A stretch of DNA of 64,000 bases from Auanema rhodensis (GCA_964057225.1 OZ059895.1:13144001-13208000), one strand, 5' to 3'. Positions 29,561 to 43,177 are shown, counted from the stretch's first letter. The notes: generated by a model not told the origin, from the letters alone. Numbers and translations: made by a program.

Positions 29561-29926
29561 GAAAATACCTGATATTCAATGATTTACATACTTATCCTCG
29601 TTATTGTTTTTTTTCCAATTTCATGTTAGTTATGTAATTTTCTACGTTACATCTAAATCCCTCGATGATATCAAATCTTATGAGATCCAAATACAATAAA
29701 TTAAAAAAGGTTTCACAGTTGTATAGTGTTTAAACAATGTTTGTTTCAATAGGAAATAGATAGAAACAGTAAAGTTAAGATGAAGGTTCATAAACTACTG
29801 GTTTATAACTGTAATATAGAAATAAGATTGAAGATATTTTGATGCCTTGGGTTGAGCTATCTAAGTAAAACTGCTGGAAAATTAAAAACTTTTGTTACGG
29901 AAGAGATAAAATTGAAAATCAGCTGC

Positions 29927-29959
29927 ATGGCGTACTTTCAACGTGGTATGGTCGTAAGC
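29927..29959 (-). pseudogene. Body-deleted 5S
   Basis: Flank GAAAAAATC. Confidence 0.85.
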
Positions 29960-30369
29960 GAAAAAATCTGATATTCAATGATTTACATACTTATCCTCGT
30001 TATTGTTTTTTTTCCAATTTCATGTTAGTTATGTAATTTTCTACGTTACATCTAAATTCCTCGATGATATCAAATCTTATGAGCTCCAAATACAATAAAT
30101 TAAAAAAGGTTTCACAGATGTATAGTGTTAAAACAATGTTTGTTTCAATAGGAAATAGATAGAAACAGTAAAGTTAAGATGAAGGTTCATAAACTACTGG
30201 TTTATAACTGTAATATAGAAATAAGATTGGAGATATTTTGATGCCTTGGGTTGAGCTATCTAAGTAAAACTGCTGGAAAATTAAAAACATTTGTTACTGA
30301 AGAGATAAAATTGAAAATCAGCTGCATGGCGTACTTTCAACGTGGTATGATCGTTAAAAAAATTTGAAA

Positions 30370-30488
30370 AGCTTACGGCACCCGGGATTCCCAAGCCGTC
30401 TCCGATCCAAGTACTAACCGGGCCCAACGTTGCTTGACTTGCCAGATCGGACGAGATGGCGTACTTTCAACGTGGTATGGTCGTAAGC
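30370..30488 (-). rRNA. 5S rRNA gene, copy 25 (haplotype A2)
   Basis: Partner of copy 30 at +4,240. Confidence 0.95.
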
Positions 30489-30854
30489 GAAAATACCTGA
30501 TATTCAATGATTTACATACTTATCCTCGTTATTGTTTTTTTTCCAATTTCATGTTAGTTATGTAATTTTCTACGTTACATCTAAATCCCTCGATGATATC
30601 AAATCTTATGAGATCCAAATACAATAAATTAAAAAAGGTTTCACAGTTGTATAGTGTTTAAACAATGTTTGTTTCAATAGGAAATAGATAGAAACAGTAA
30701 AGTTAAGATGAAGGTTCATAAACTACTGGTTTATAACTGTAATATAGGAATAAGATTGAAGATATTTTGATGCCTTGGGTTGAGCTATCTAAGTAAAACT
30801 GCTGGAAAATTAAAAACATTTGTTACGGAAGAGATAAAATTGAAAATCAGCTGC

Positions 30855-30887
30855 ATGGCGTACTTTCAACGTGGTATGGTCGTAAGC
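30855..30887 (-). pseudogene. Body-deleted 5S
   Basis: Flank GAAAAAATC. Confidence 0.85.
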
Positions 30888-31297
30888 GAAAAAATCTGAT
30901 ATTCAATGATTTACATACTTATCCTCGTTATTGTTTTTTTTCCAATTTCATGTTAGTTATGTAATTTTCTACGTTACATCTAAATTCCTCGATGATATCA
31001 AATCTTATGAGCTCCAAATACAATAAATTAAAAAAGGTTTCACAGATGTATAGTGTTAAAACAATGTTTGTTTCAATAGGAAATAGATAGAAACAGTAAA
31101 GTTAAGATGAAGGTTCATAAACTACTGGTTTATAACTGTAATATAGAAATAAGATTGGAGATATTTTGATGCCTTGGGTTGAGCTATCTAAGTAAAACTG
31201 CTGGAAAATTAAAAATATTTGTTACGGAAGAGATAAAATTGAAAATCAGCTGCATTGAGTACTTTCAACGTGGTATGATCGTTAAATAAATTTGAAA

Positions 31298-31416
31298 AGC
31301 TTACGGCAGGCGGGATTCCCAAGCCGTCTCCGATCCAAGTACTAACCGGGTCCAACGTTGCTTGACTTGCCAGATCGGACGAGATGGCGTACTTTCAACG
31401 TGGTATGGTCGTAAGC
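31298..31416 (-). rRNA. 5S rRNA gene, copy 26 (haplotype E)
   Basis: Helix IV CC variant, broken T-run. Partner of copy 31. Confidence 0.82.
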
Positions 31417-31782
31417 GAAAATACCTGATATTCAATGATTTACATACTTATCCTCGTTATTGTTTTTTTTCCAATTTCATGTTAGTTATGTAATTTTCTA
31501 CGTTACATCTAAATCCCTCGATGATATCAAATCTTATGAGATCCAAATACAATAAATTAAAAAAGGTTTCACAGTTGTATAGTGTTTAAACAATGTTTGT
31601 TTCAATAGGAAATAGATAGAAACAGTAAAGTTAAGATGAAGGTTCATAAACTACTGGTTTATAACTGTAATATAGAAATAAGATTGAAGATATTTTGATG
31701 CCTTGGGTTGAGCTATCTAAGTAAAACTGCTGGAAAATTAAAAACATTTGTTACGGAAGAGATAAAATTGAAAATCAGCTGC

Positions 31783-31815
31783 ATGGCGTACTTTCAACGT
31801 GGTATGGTCGTAAGC
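31783..31815 (-). pseudogene. Body-deleted 5S
   Basis: Flank GAAAAAATC. Confidence 0.85.
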
Positions 31816-32225
31816 GAAAAAATCTGATATTCAATGATTTACATACTTATCCTCGTTATTGTTTTTTTTTCAATTTCATGTTAGTTATGTAATTTTCTAC
31901 GTTACATCTAAATTCCTCGATGATATCAAATCTTATGAGCTCCAAATACAATAAATTAAAAAAGGTTTCACAGCTGTATAGTGTTAAAACAATGTTTGTT
32001 TCAATAGGAAATAGATAGAAACAGTAAAGTTAAGATGAAGGTTCATAAACTACTGGTTTATATCTGTAATATAGAAATAAGATTGAAGATATTTTGATGC
32101 CTTGGGTTGAGCTATCTAAGTAAAACTGCTGGAAAATTAAAAACATTTGTTACTGAAGAGATAAAATTGAAAATCAGCTGCATGGCGTACTTTCAACGTG
32201 GTATGATCGTTAAAAAAATTTGAAA

Positions 32226-32344
32226 AGCTTACGGCACCCGGGATTCCCAAGCCGTCTCCGATCCAAGTACTAACCGAGCCCAACGTTGCTTGACTTGCCA
32301 GATCGGACGGGATGGCGTACTTTCAACGTGGTATGGTCGTAAGC
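32226..32344 (-). rRNA. 5S rRNA gene, copy 27 (haplotype B)
   Basis: Partner of copy 32. Confidence 0.93.
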
Positions 32345-32754
32345 GAAAATACCTGATATTCAATGATTTACATACTTATCCTCGTTATTGTTTTTTTTCC
32401 AATTTCATGTTAGTTATGTAATTTTCTACGTTACATCTAAATCCCTCGATGATATCAAATCTTATGAGATCCAAATACAATAAATTAAAAAAGGTTTCAC
32501 AGTTGTATAGTGTTTAAACAATGTTTGTTTCAATAGGAAATAGATAGAAACAGTAAAGTTAAGATGAAGGTTCATAAACTACTGGTTTATAACTGTAATA
32601 TAGAAATAAGATTGAAGATATTTTGATGCCTTGGGTTGAGCTATCTAAGTAAAACTGCTGGAAAATTAAAAACTTTTGTTACGGAAGAGATAAAATTGAA
32701 AATCAGCTGCATGGCGTACTTTCAACGTGGTATGATCGTTAAATAAATTTGAAA

Positions 32755-32873
32755 AGCTTACGGCAGGCGGGATTCCCAAGCCGTCTCCGATCCAAGTACT
32801 AACCGGGTCCAACGTTGCTTGACTTGCCAGATCGGACGAGATGGCGTACTTTCAACGTGGTATGGTCGTAAGC
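32755..32873 (-). rRNA. 5S rRNA gene, copy 28 (haplotype E)
   Basis: Helix IV CC variant, broken T-run. It stands where the second 4,240-bp copy has a body-deleted unit. Confidence 0.82.
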
Positions 32874-33238
32874 GAAAATACCTGATATTCAATGATTTAC
32901 ATACTTATCCTCGTTATTGTTTTTTTCCAATTTCATGTTAGTTATGTAATTTTCTACGTTACATCTAAATCCCTCGATGATATCAAATCTTATGAGATCC
33001 AAATACAATAAATTAAAAAAGGTTTCACAGTTGTATAGTGTTTAAACAATGTTTGTTTCAATAGGAAATAGATAGAAACAGTAAAGTTAAGATGAAGGTT
33101 CATAAACTACTGGTTTATAACTGTAATATAGAAATAAGATTGAAGATATTTTGATGCCTTGGGTTGAGCTATCTAAGTAAAACTGCTGGAAAATTAAAAA
33201 CATTTGTTACTGAAGAGATAAAATTGAAAATCAGCTGC

Positions 33239-33271
33239 ATGGCGTACTTTCAACGTGGTATGGTCGTAAGC
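33239..33271 (-). pseudogene. Body-deleted 5S
   Basis: Flank GAAAAAATC; 4,240 bp from the one at 28999. Confidence 0.85.
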
Positions 33272-33681
33272 GAAAAAATCTGATATTCAATGATTTACAT
33301 ACTTATCCTCGTTATTGTTTTTTTTTCAATTTCATGTTAGTTATGTAATTTTCTACGTTACATCTAAATTCCTCGATGATATCAAATCTTATGAGCTCCA
33401 AATACAATAAATTAAAAAAGGTTTCACAGTTGTATAGTGTTAAAACAATGTTTGTTTCAATAGGAAATAGATAGAAACAGTAAAGTTAAGATGAAGGTTC
33501 ATAAACTACTGGTTTATATCTGTAATATAGAAATAAGATTGAAGATATTTTGATGCCTTGGGTTGAGCTATCTAAGTAAAACTGCTGGAAAATTAAAAAC
33601 ATTTGTTACTGAAGAGATAAAATTGAAAATCAGCTGCATGGCGTACTTTCAACGTGGTATGATCGTTAAAAAAATTTGAAA

Positions 33682-33800
33682 AGCTTACGGCACCCGGGAT
33701 TCCCAAGCCGTCTCCGATCCAAGTACTAACCGAGCCCAACGTTGCTTGACTTGCCAGATCGGACGGGATGGCGTACTTTCAACGTGGTATGGTCGTAAGC
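33682..33800 (-). rRNA. 5S rRNA gene, copy 29 (haplotype B)
   Basis: Start of the second 4,240-bp segment. The neighbouring spacer has a private AAAAAACGTTTC. Confidence 0.93.
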
Positions 33801-34166
33801 GAAAATACCTGATATTCAATGATTTACATACTTATCCTCGTTATTGTTTTTTTTCCAATTTCATGTTAGTTATGTAATTTTCTACGTTACATCTAAATCC
33901 CTCGATGATATCAAATCTTATGAGATCCAAATACAATAAATTAAAAAACGTTTCACAGTTGTATAGTGTTTAAACAATGTTTGTTTCAATAGGAAATAGA
34001 TAGAAACAGTAAAGTTAAGATGAAGGTTCATAAACTACTGGTTTATAACTGTAATATAGAAATAAGATTGAAGATATTTTGATGCCTTGGGTTGAGCTAT
34101 CTAAGTAAAACTGCTGGAAAATTAAAAACTTTTGTTACGGAAGAGATAAAATTGAAAATCAGCTGC

Positions 34167-34199
34167 ATGGCGTACTTTCAACGTGGTATGGTCGTAAGC
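34167..34199 (-). pseudogene. Body-deleted 5S
   Basis: Flank GAAAAAATC. Confidence 0.85.
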
Positions 34200-34609
34200 G
34201 AAAAAATCTGATATTCAATGATTTACATACTTATCCTCGTTATTGTTTTTTTTCCAATTTCATGTTAGTTATGTAATTTTCTACGTTACATCTAAATTCC
34301 TCGATGATATCAAATCTTATGAGCTCCAAATACAATAAATTAAAAAAGGTTTCACAGATGTATAGTGTTAAAACAATGTTTGTTTCAATAGGAAATAGAT
34401 AGAAACAGTAAAGTTAAGATGAAGGTTCATAAACTACTGGTTTATAACTGTAATATAGAAATAAGATTGGAGATATTTTGATGCCTTGGGTTGAGCTATC
34501 TAAGTAAAACTGCTGGAAAATTAAAAACATTTGTTACTGAAGAGATAAAATTGAAAATCAGCTGCATGGCGTACTTTCAACGTGGTATGATCGTTAAAAA
34601 AATTTGAAA

Positions 34610-34728
34610 AGCTTACGGCACCCGGGATTCCCAAGCCGTCTCCGATCCAAGTACTAACCGGGCCCAACGTTGCTTGACTTGCCAGATCGGACGAGATGGC
34701 GTACTTTCAACGTGGTATGGTCGTAAGC
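34610..34728 (-). rRNA. 5S rRNA gene, copy 30 (haplotype A2)
   Basis: Consensus with CCAUCUCGUC. Confidence 0.95.
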
Positions 34729-35094
34729 GAAAATACCTGATATTCAATGATTTACATTCTTATCCTCGTTATTGTTTTTTTTCCAATTTCATGTTAGTTA
34801 TGTAATTTTCTACGTTACATCTAAATCCCTCGATGATATCAAATCTTATGAGATCCAAATACAATAAATTAAAAAAGGTTTCACAGTTGTATAGTGTTTA
34901 AACAATGTTTGTTTCAATAGGAAATAGATAGAAACAGTAAAGTTAAGATGAAGGTTCATAAACTACTGGTTTATAACTGTAATATAGGAATAAGATTGAA
35001 GATATTTTGATGCCTTGGGTTGAGCTATCTAAGTAAAACTGCTGGAAAATTAAAAACATTTGTTACGGAAGAGATAAAATTGAAAATCAGCTGC

Positions 35095-35127
35095 ATGGCG
35101 TACTTTCAACGTGGTATGGTCGTAAGC
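35095..35127 (-). pseudogene. Body-deleted 5S
   Basis: Flank GAAAAAATC. Confidence 0.85.
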
Positions 35128-35537
35128 GAAAAAATCTGATATTCAATGATTTACATACTTATCCTCGTTATTGTTTTTTTTCCAATTTCATGTTAGTTAT
35201 GTAATTTTCTACGTTACATCTAAATTCCTCGATGATATCAAATCTTATGAGCTCCAAATACAATAAATTAAAAAAGGTTTCACAGATGTATAGTGTTAAA
35301 ACAATGTTTGTTTCAATAGGAAATAGATAGAAACAGTAAAGTTAAGATGAAGGTTCATAAACTACTGGTTTATAACTGTAATATAGAAATAAGATTGGAG
35401 ATATTTTGATGCCTTGGGTTGAGCTATCTAAGTAAAACTGCTGGAAAATTAAAAATATTTGTTACGGAAGAGATAAAATTGAAAATCAGCTGCATTGAGT
35501 ACTTTCAACGTGGTATGATCGTTAAATAAATTTGAAA

Positions 35538-35656
35538 AGCTTACGGCAGGCGGGATTCCCAAGCCGTCTCCGATCCAAGTACTAACCGGGTCCAACGTTG
35601 CTTGACTTGCCAGATCGGACGAGATGGCGTACTTTCAACGTGGTATGGTCGTAAGC
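35538..35656 (-). rRNA. 5S rRNA gene, copy 31 (haplotype E)
   Basis: Helix IV CC variant, broken T-run. Confidence 0.82.
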
Positions 35657-36022
35657 GAAAATACCTGATATTCAATGATTTACATACTTATCCTCGTTAT
35701 TGTTTTTTTTCCAATTTCATGTTAGTTATGTAATTTTCTACGTTACATCTAAATCCCTCGATGATATCAAATCTTATGAGATCCAAATACAATAAATTAA
35801 AAAAGGTTTCACAGTTGTATAGTGTTTAAACAATGTTTGTTTCAATAGGAAATAGATAGAAACAGTAAAGTTAAGATGAAGGTTCATAAACTACTGGTTT
35901 ATAACTGTAATATAGAAATAAGATTGAAGATATTTTGATGCCTTGGGTTGAGCTATCTAAGTAAAACTGCTGGAAAATTAAAAACATTTGTTACGGAAGA
36001 GATAAAATTGAAAATCAGCTGC

Positions 36023-36055
36023 ATGGCGTACTTTCAACGTGGTATGGTCGTAAGC
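36023..36055 (-). pseudogene. Body-deleted 5S
   Basis: Flank GAAAAAATC. Confidence 0.85.
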
Positions 36056-36465
36056 GAAAAAATCTGATATTCAATGATTTACATACTTATCCTCGTTATT
36101 GTTTTTTTTTCAATTTCATGTTAGTTATGTAATTTTCTACGTTACATCTAAATTCCTCGATGATATCAAATCTTATGAGCTCCAAATACAATAAATTAAA
36201 AAAGGTTTCACAGCTGTATAGTGTTAAAACAATGTTTGTTTCAATAGGAAATAGATAGAAACAGTAAAGTTAAGATGAAGGTTCATAAACTACTGGTTTA
36301 TATCTGTAATATAGAAATAAGATTGAAGATATTTTGATGCCTTGGGTTGAGCTATCTAAGTAAAACTGCTGGAAAATTAAAAACATTTGTTACTGAAGAG
36401 ATAAAATTGAAAATCAGCTGCATGGCGTACTTTCAACGTGGTATGATCGTTAAAAAAATTTGAAA

Positions 36466-36584
36466 AGCTTACGGCACCCGGGATTCCCAAGCCGTCTCCG
36501 ATCCAAGTACTAACCGAGCCCAACGTTGCTTGACTTGCCAGATCGGACGGGATGGCGTACTTTCAACGTGGTATGGTCGTAAGC
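36466..36584 (-). rRNA. 5S rRNA gene, copy 32 (haplotype B)
   Basis: GUUGGGCUCGG, intact terminators. Confidence 0.93.
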
Positions 36585-36950
36585 GAAAATACCTGATATT
36601 CAATGATTTACATACTTATCCTCGTTATTGTTTTTTTTCCAATTTCATGTTAGTTATGTAATTTTCTACGTTACATCTAAATCCCTCGATGATATCAAAT
36701 CTTATGAGATCCAAATACAATAAATTAAAAAAGGTTTCACAGTTGTATAGTGTTTAAACAATGTTTGTTTCAATAGGAAATAGATAGAAACAGTAAAGTT
36801 AAGATGAAGGTTCATAAACTACTGGTTTATAACTGTAATATAGAAATAAGATTGAAGATATTTTGATGCCTTGGGTTGAGCTATCTAAGTAAAACTGCTG
36901 GAAAATTAAAAACTTTTGTTACGGAAGAGATAAAATTGAAAATCAGCTGC

Positions 36951-36983
36951 ATGGCGTACTTTCAACGTGGTATGGTCGTAAGC
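36951..36983 (-). pseudogene. Body-deleted 5S
   Basis: Flank GAAAAAATC; occupies the place held by complete copy 28 in the other 4,240-bp unit. Confidence 0.85.
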
Positions 36984-37393
36984 GAAAAAATCTGATATTC
37001 AATGATTTACATACTTATCCTCGTTATTGTTTTTTTTCCAATTTCATGTTAGTTATGTAATTTTCTACGTTACATCTAAATTCCTCGATGATATCAAATC
37101 TTATGAGCTCCAAATACAATAAATTAAAAAAGGTTTCACAGATGTATAGTGTTAAAACAATGTTTGTTTCAATAGGAAATAGATAGAAACAGTAAAGTTA
37201 AGATGAAGGTTCATAAACTACTGGTTTATAACTGTAATATAGAAATAAGATTGAAGATATTTTGATGCCTTGGGTTGAGCTATCTAAGTAAAACTGCTGG
37301 AAAATTAAAAACATTTGTTACTGAAGAGATAAAATTGAAAATCAGCTGCATGGCGTACTTTCAACGTGGTATGATCGTTAAAAAAATTTGAAA

Positions 37394-37512
37394 AGCTTAC
37401 GGCACCCGGGATTCCCAAGCCGTCTCCGATCCAAGTACTAACCGGGCCCAACGTTGCTTGACTTGCCAGATCGGACGAGATGGCGTACTTTCAACGTGGT
37501 ATGGTCGTAAGC
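37394..37512 (-). rRNA. 5S rRNA gene, copy 33 (haplotype A2)
   Basis: Consensus with CCAUCUCGUC. Confidence 0.95.
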
Positions 37513-37878
37513 GAAAATACCTGATATTCAATGATTTACATACTTATCCTCGTTATTGTTTTTTTTCCAATTTCATGTTAGTTATGTAATTTTCTACGTT
37601 ACATCTAAATCCCTCGATGATATCAAATCTTATGAGATCCAAATACAATAAATTAAAAAAGGTTTCACAGTTGTATAGTGTTTAAACAATGTTTGTTTCA
37701 ATAGGAAATAGATAGAAACAGTAAAGTTAAGATGAAGGTTCATAAACTACTGGTTTATAACTGTAATATAGGAATAAGATTGAAGATATTTTGATGCCTT
37801 GGGTTGAGCTATCTAAGTAAAACTGCTGGAAAATTAAAAACATTTGTTACGGAAGAGATAAAATTGAAAATCAGCTGC

Positions 37879-37911
37879 ATGGCGTACTTTCAACGTGGTA
37901 TGGTCGTAAGC
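37879..37911 (-). pseudogene. Body-deleted 5S
   Basis: Flank GAAAAAATC. Confidence 0.85.
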
Positions 37912-38321
37912 GAAAAAATCTGATATTCAATGATTTACATACTTATCCTCGTTATTGTTTTTTTTTCAATTTCATGTTAGTTATGTAATTTTCTACGTTA
38001 CATCTAAATTCCTCGATGATATCAAATCTTATGAGATCCAAATACAATAAATTAAAAAAGGTTTCACAGTTGTATAGTGTTAAAACAATGTTTGTTTCAA
38101 TAGGAAATAGATAGAAGCAGTAAAGTTAAGATGAAGGTTCATAAACTACTGGTTTATAACTGTAATATAGAAATAAGATTGAAGATATTTTGATGCCTTG
38201 GGTTGAGCTATCTAAGTAAAACTGCTGGAAAATTAAAAACATTTGTTACTGAAGAGATAAAATTGAAAATCAGCTGCATTGCGTACTTTCAACGTGGTAT
38301 GATCGTTAAAAAAATTTGAAA

Positions 38322-38440
38322 AGCTTACGGCACCCGGGATTCCCAAGCCGTCTTCGATCCAAGTACTAACCGAGCCCAACGTTGCTTGACTTGCCAGATC
38401 GGACGCGATGGCGTACTTTCAACGTGGTATGGTCGTAAGC
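38322..38440 (-). rRNA. 5S rRNA gene, copy 34 (haplotype C)
   Basis: Box C AUCGAAGAC. With copy 35 it forms a C-E pair seen again at 36-37, 39-40 and 45-46. Confidence 0.88.
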
Positions 38441-38850
38441 GAAAATACCTGATATTCAATGATTTACATACTTATCCTCGTTATTGTTTTTTTTCCAATT
38501 TCATGTTAGTTATGTAATTTTCTACGTTACATCTAAATTCCTCGATGATATCAAATCTTATGAGATTCAAATACAATAAATTAAAAAAGGTTTCACAGTT
38601 GTATAGTGTTAAAACAATGTTTGTTTCAATAGGAAATAGATAGAAACAGTAAAGTTAAGATGAAGGTTCATAAACTACTGGTTTATAACTGTAATATAGA
38701 AATAAGATTGAAGATATTTTGATGCCTTGGGTTGAGCTATCTAAGTAAAACTGCTGGAAAATTAAAAATATTTGTTACGGAAGAGATAAAATTGAAAATC
38801 AGCTGCATTGAGTACTTTCAACGTGGTATGATCGTTAAATAAATTTGAAA

Positions 38851-38969
38851 AGCTTACGGCAGGCGGGATTCCCAAGCCGTCTCCGATCCAAGTACTAACC
38901 GGGTCCAACGTTGCTTGACTTGCCAGATCGGACGAGATGGCGTACTTTCAACGTGGTATGGTCGTAAGC
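38851..38969 (-). rRNA. 5S rRNA gene, copy 35 (haplotype E)
   Basis: Helix IV CC variant, broken T-run. Confidence 0.82.
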
Positions 38970-39335
38970 GAAAATACCTGATATTCAATGATTTACATAC
39001 TTATCCTCGTTATTGTTTTTTTTCCAATTTCATGTTAGTTATGTAATTTTCTACGTTACATCTAAATCCCTCGATGATATCAAATCTTATGAGATCCAAA
39101 TACAATAAATTAAAAAAGGTTTCACAGTTGTATAGTGTTTAAACAATGTTTGTTTCAATAGGAAATAGATAGAAACAGTAAAGTTAAGATGAAGGTTCAT
39201 AAACTACTGGTTTATAACTGTAATATAGGAATAAGATTGAAGATATTTTGATGCCTTGGGTTGAGCTATCTAAGTAAAACTGCTGGAAAATTAAAAACAT
39301 TTGTTACGGAAGAGATAAAATTGAAAATCAGCTGC

Positions 39336-39368
39336 ATGGCGTACTTTCAACGTGGTATGGTCGTAAGC
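39336..39368 (-). pseudogene. Body-deleted 5S
   Basis: Flank GAAAAAATC. Confidence 0.85.
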
Positions 39369-39778
39369 GAAAAAATCTGATATTCAATGATTTACATACT
39401 TATCCTCGTTATTGTTTTTTTTTCAATTTCATGTTAGTTATGTAATTTTCTACGTTACATCTAAATTCCTCGATGATATCAAATCTTATGAGATCCAAAT
39501 ACAATAAATTAAAAAAGGTTTCACAGTTGTATAGTGTTAAAACAATGTTTGTTTCAATAGGAAATAGATAGAAGCAGTAAAGTTAAGATGAAGGTTCATA
39601 AACTACTGGTTTATAACTGTAATATAGAAATAAGATTGAAGATATTTTGATGCCTTGGGTTGAGCTATCTAAGTAAAACTGCTGGAAAATTAAAAACATT
39701 TGTTACTGAAGAGATAAAATTGAAAATCAGCTGCATTGCGTACTTTCAACGTGGTATGATCGTTAAAAAAATTTGAAA

Positions 39779-39897
39779 AGCTTACGGCACCCGGGATTCC
39801 CAAGCCGTCTTCGATCCAAGTACTAACCGAGCCCAACGTTGCTTGACTTGCCAGATCGGACGCGATGGCGTACTTTCAACGTGGTATGGTCGTAAGC
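39779..39897 (-). rRNA. 5S rRNA gene, copy 36 (haplotype C)
   Basis: Duplicate of copy 34 at +1,457 bp; the flanking spacer shares AGAAGCAGTAAAG. Confidence 0.88.
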
Positions 39898-40307
39898 GAA
39901 AATACCTGATATTCAATGATTTACATACTTATCCTCGTTATTGTTTTTTTTCCAATTTCATGTTAGTTATGTAATTTTCTACGTTACATCTAAATTCCTC
40001 GATGATATCAAATCTTATGAGATCCAAATACAATAAATTAAAAAAGGTTTCACAGTTGTATAGTGTTAAAACAATGTTTGTTTCAATAGGAAATAGATAG
40101 AAACAGTAAAGTTAAGATGAAGGTTCATAAACTACTGGTTTATAACTGTAATATAGAAATAAGATTGAAGATATTTTGATGCCTTGGGTTGAGCTATCTA
40201 AGTAAAACTGCTGGAAAATTAAAAATATTTGTTACGGAAGAGATAAAATTGAAAATCAGCTGCATTGAGTACTTTCAACGTGGTATGATCGTTAAATAAA
40301 TTTGAAA

Positions 40308-40426
40308 AGCTTACGGCAGGCGGGATTCCCAAGCCGTCTCCGATCCAAGTACTAACCGGGTCCAACGTTGCTTGACTTGCCAGATCGGACGAGATGGCGT
40401 ACTTTCAACGTGGTATGGTCGTAAGC
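40308..40426 (-). rRNA. 5S rRNA gene, copy 37 (haplotype E)
   Basis: Duplicate of copy 35 at +1,457 bp. Confidence 0.82.
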
Positions 40427-40792
40427 GAAAATACCTGATATTCAATGATTTACATACTTATCCTCGTTATTGTTTTTTTTCCAATTTCATGTTAGTTATG
40501 TAATTTTCTACGTTACATCTAAATCCCTCGATGATATCAAATCTTATGAGATCCAAATACAATAAATTAAAAAAGGTTTCACAGTTGTATAGTGTTTAAA
40601 CAATGTTTGTTTCAATAGGAAATAGATAGAAACAGTAAAGTTAAGATGAAGGTTCATAAACTACTGGTTTATAACTGTAATATAGAAATAAGATTGAAGA
40701 TATTTTGATGCCTTGGGTTGAGCTATCTAAGTAAAACTGCTGGAAAATTAAAAACATTTGTTACGGAAGAGATAAAATTGAAAATCAGCTGC

Positions 40793-40825
40793 ATGGCGTA
40801 CTTTCAACGTGGTATGGTCGTAAGC
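40793..40825 (-). pseudogene. Body-deleted 5S
   Basis: Flank GAAAAAATC. Confidence 0.85.
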
Positions 40826-41235
40826 GAAAAAATCTGATATTCAATGATTTACATACTTATCCTCGTTATTGTTTTTTTTTCAATTTCATGTTAGTTATGT
40901 AATTTTCTACGTTACATCTAAATTCCTCGATGATATCAAATCTTATGAGCTCCAAATACAATAAATTAAAAAAGGTTTCACAGTTGTATAGTGTTAAAAC
41001 AATGTTTGTTTCAATAGGAAATAGATAGAAACAGTAAAGTTAAGATGAAGGTTCATAAACTACTGGTTTATATCTGTAATATAGAAATAAGATTGAAGAT
41101 ATTTTGATGCCTTGGGTTGAGCTATCTAAGTAAAACTGCTGGAAAATTAAAAATATTTGTTACGGAAGAGATAAAATTGAAAATCAGCTGCATTGAGTAC
41201 TTTCAACGTGGTATGATCGTTAAATAAATTTGAAA

Positions 41236-41354
41236 AGCTTACGGCAGGCGGGATTCCCAAGCCGTCTCCGATCCAAGTACTAACCGGGTCCAACGTTGCT
41301 TGACTTGCCAGATCGGACGAGATGGCGTACTTTCAACGTGGTATGGTCGTAAGC
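41236..41354 (-). rRNA. 5S rRNA gene, copy 38 (haplotype E)
   Basis: Helix IV CC variant, broken T-run; not preceded by a C copy. Confidence 0.82.
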
Positions 41355-41720
41355 GAAAATACCTGATATTCAATGATTTACATACTTATCCTCGTTATTG
41401 TTTTTTTTCCAATTTCATGTTAGTTATGTAATTTTCTACGTTACATCTAAATCCCTCGATGATATCAAATCTTATGAGATCCAAATACAATAAATTAAAA
41501 AAGGTTTCACAGTTGTATAGTGTTTAAACAATGTTTGTTTCAATAGGAAATAGATAGAAACAGTAAAGTTAAGATGAAGGTTCATAAACTACTGGTTTAT
41601 AACTGTAATATAGGAATAAGATTGAAGATATTTTGATGCCTTGGGTTGAGCTATCTAAGTAAAACTGCTGGAAAATTAAAAACATTTGTTACGGAAGAGA
41701 TAAAATTGAAAATCAGCTGC

Positions 41721-41753
41721 ATGGCGTACTTTCAACGTGGTATGGTCGTAAGC
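41721..41753 (-). pseudogene. Body-deleted 5S
   Basis: Flank GAAAAAATC. Confidence 0.85.
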
Positions 41754-42163
41754 GAAAAAATCTGATATTCAATGATTTACATACTTATCCTCGTTATTGT
41801 TTTTTTTTCAATTTCATGTTAGTTATGTAATTTTCTACGTTACATCTAAATTCCTCGATGATATCAAATCTTATGAGATCCAAATACAATAAATTAAAAA
41901 AGGTTTCACAGTTGTATAGTGTTAAAACAATGTTTGTTTCAATAGGAAATAGATAGAAGCAGTAAAGTTAAGATGAAGGTTCATAAACTACTGGTTTATA
42001 ACTGTAATATAGAAATAAGATTGAAGATATTTTGATGCCTTGGGTTGAGCTATCTAAGTAAAACTGCTGGAAAATTAAAAACATTTGTTACTGAAGAGAT
42101 AAAATTGAAAATCAGCTGCATTGCGTACTTTCAACGTGGTATGATCGTTAAAAAAATTTGAAA

Positions 42164-42282
42164 AGCTTACGGCACCCGGGATTCCCAAGCCGTCTTCGAT
42201 CCAAGTACTAACCGAGCCCAACGTTGCTTGACTTGCCAGATCGGACGCGATGGCGTACTTTCAACGTGGTATGGTCGTAAGC
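42164..42282 (-). rRNA. 5S rRNA gene, copy 39 (haplotype C)
   Basis: First gene of the 5,570-bp tandem duplication; partner of copy 45. Confidence 0.88.
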
Positions 42283-42692
42283 GAAAATACCTGATATTCA
42301 ATGATTTACATACTTATCCTCGTTATTGTTTTTTTTCCAATTTCATGTTAGTTATGTAATTTTCTACGTTACATCTAAATTCCTCGATGATATCAAATCT
42401 TATGAGATCCAAATACAATAAATTAAAAAAGGTTTCACAGTTGTATAGTGTTAAAACAATGTTTGTTTCAATAGGAAATAGATAGAAACAGTAAAGTTAA
42501 GATGAAGGTTCATAAACTACTGGTTTATAACTGTAATATAGAAATAAGATTGAAGATATTTTGATGCCTTGGGTTGAGCTATCTAAGTAAAACTGCTGGA
42601 AAATTAAAAATATTTGTTACGGAAGAGATAAAATTGAAAATCAGCTGCATTGAGTACTTTCAACGTGGTATGATCGTTAAATAAATTTGAAA

Positions 42693-42811
42693 AGCTTACG
42701 GCAGGCGGGATTCCCAAGCCGTCTCCGATCCAAGTACTAACCGGGTCCAACGTTGCTTGACTTGCCAGATCGGACGAGATGGCGTACTTTCAACGTGGTA
42801 TGGTCGTAAGC
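42693..42811 (-). rRNA. 5S rRNA gene, copy 40 (haplotype E)
   Basis: Partner of copy 46. Confidence 0.82.
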
Positions 42812-43177
42812 GAAAATACCTGATATTCAATGATTTACATACTTATCCTCGTTATTGTTTTTTTTCCAATTTCATGTTAGTTATGTAATTTTCTACGTTA
42901 CATCTAAATCCCTCGATGATATCAAATCTTATGAGATCCAAATACAATAAATTAAAAAAGGTTTCACAGTTGTATAGTGTTTAAACAATGTTTGTTTCAA
43001 TAGGAAATAGATAGAAACAGTAAAGTTAAGATGAAGGTTCATAAACTACTGGTTTATAACTGTAATATAGAAATAAGATTGAAGATATTTTGATGCCTTG
43101 GGTTGAGCTATCTAAGTAAAACTGCTGGAAAATTAAAAACATTTGTTACGGAAGAGATAAAATTGAAAATCAGCTGC

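Larger units (their letters stand above)
28975..36970. repeat. Segmental duplication at 4,240-bp offset
   Basis: About 28,975-32,730 matches 33,215-36,970. Shared private markers at the exact offset: GATTGGAGATATT (30226/34466), TATAGGAATAAG (30743/34983) and CACAGCTGTATAG (31973/36213). The right edge is where one copy continues into complete 5S copy 28 and the other into a body-deleted unit. Confidence 0.8.
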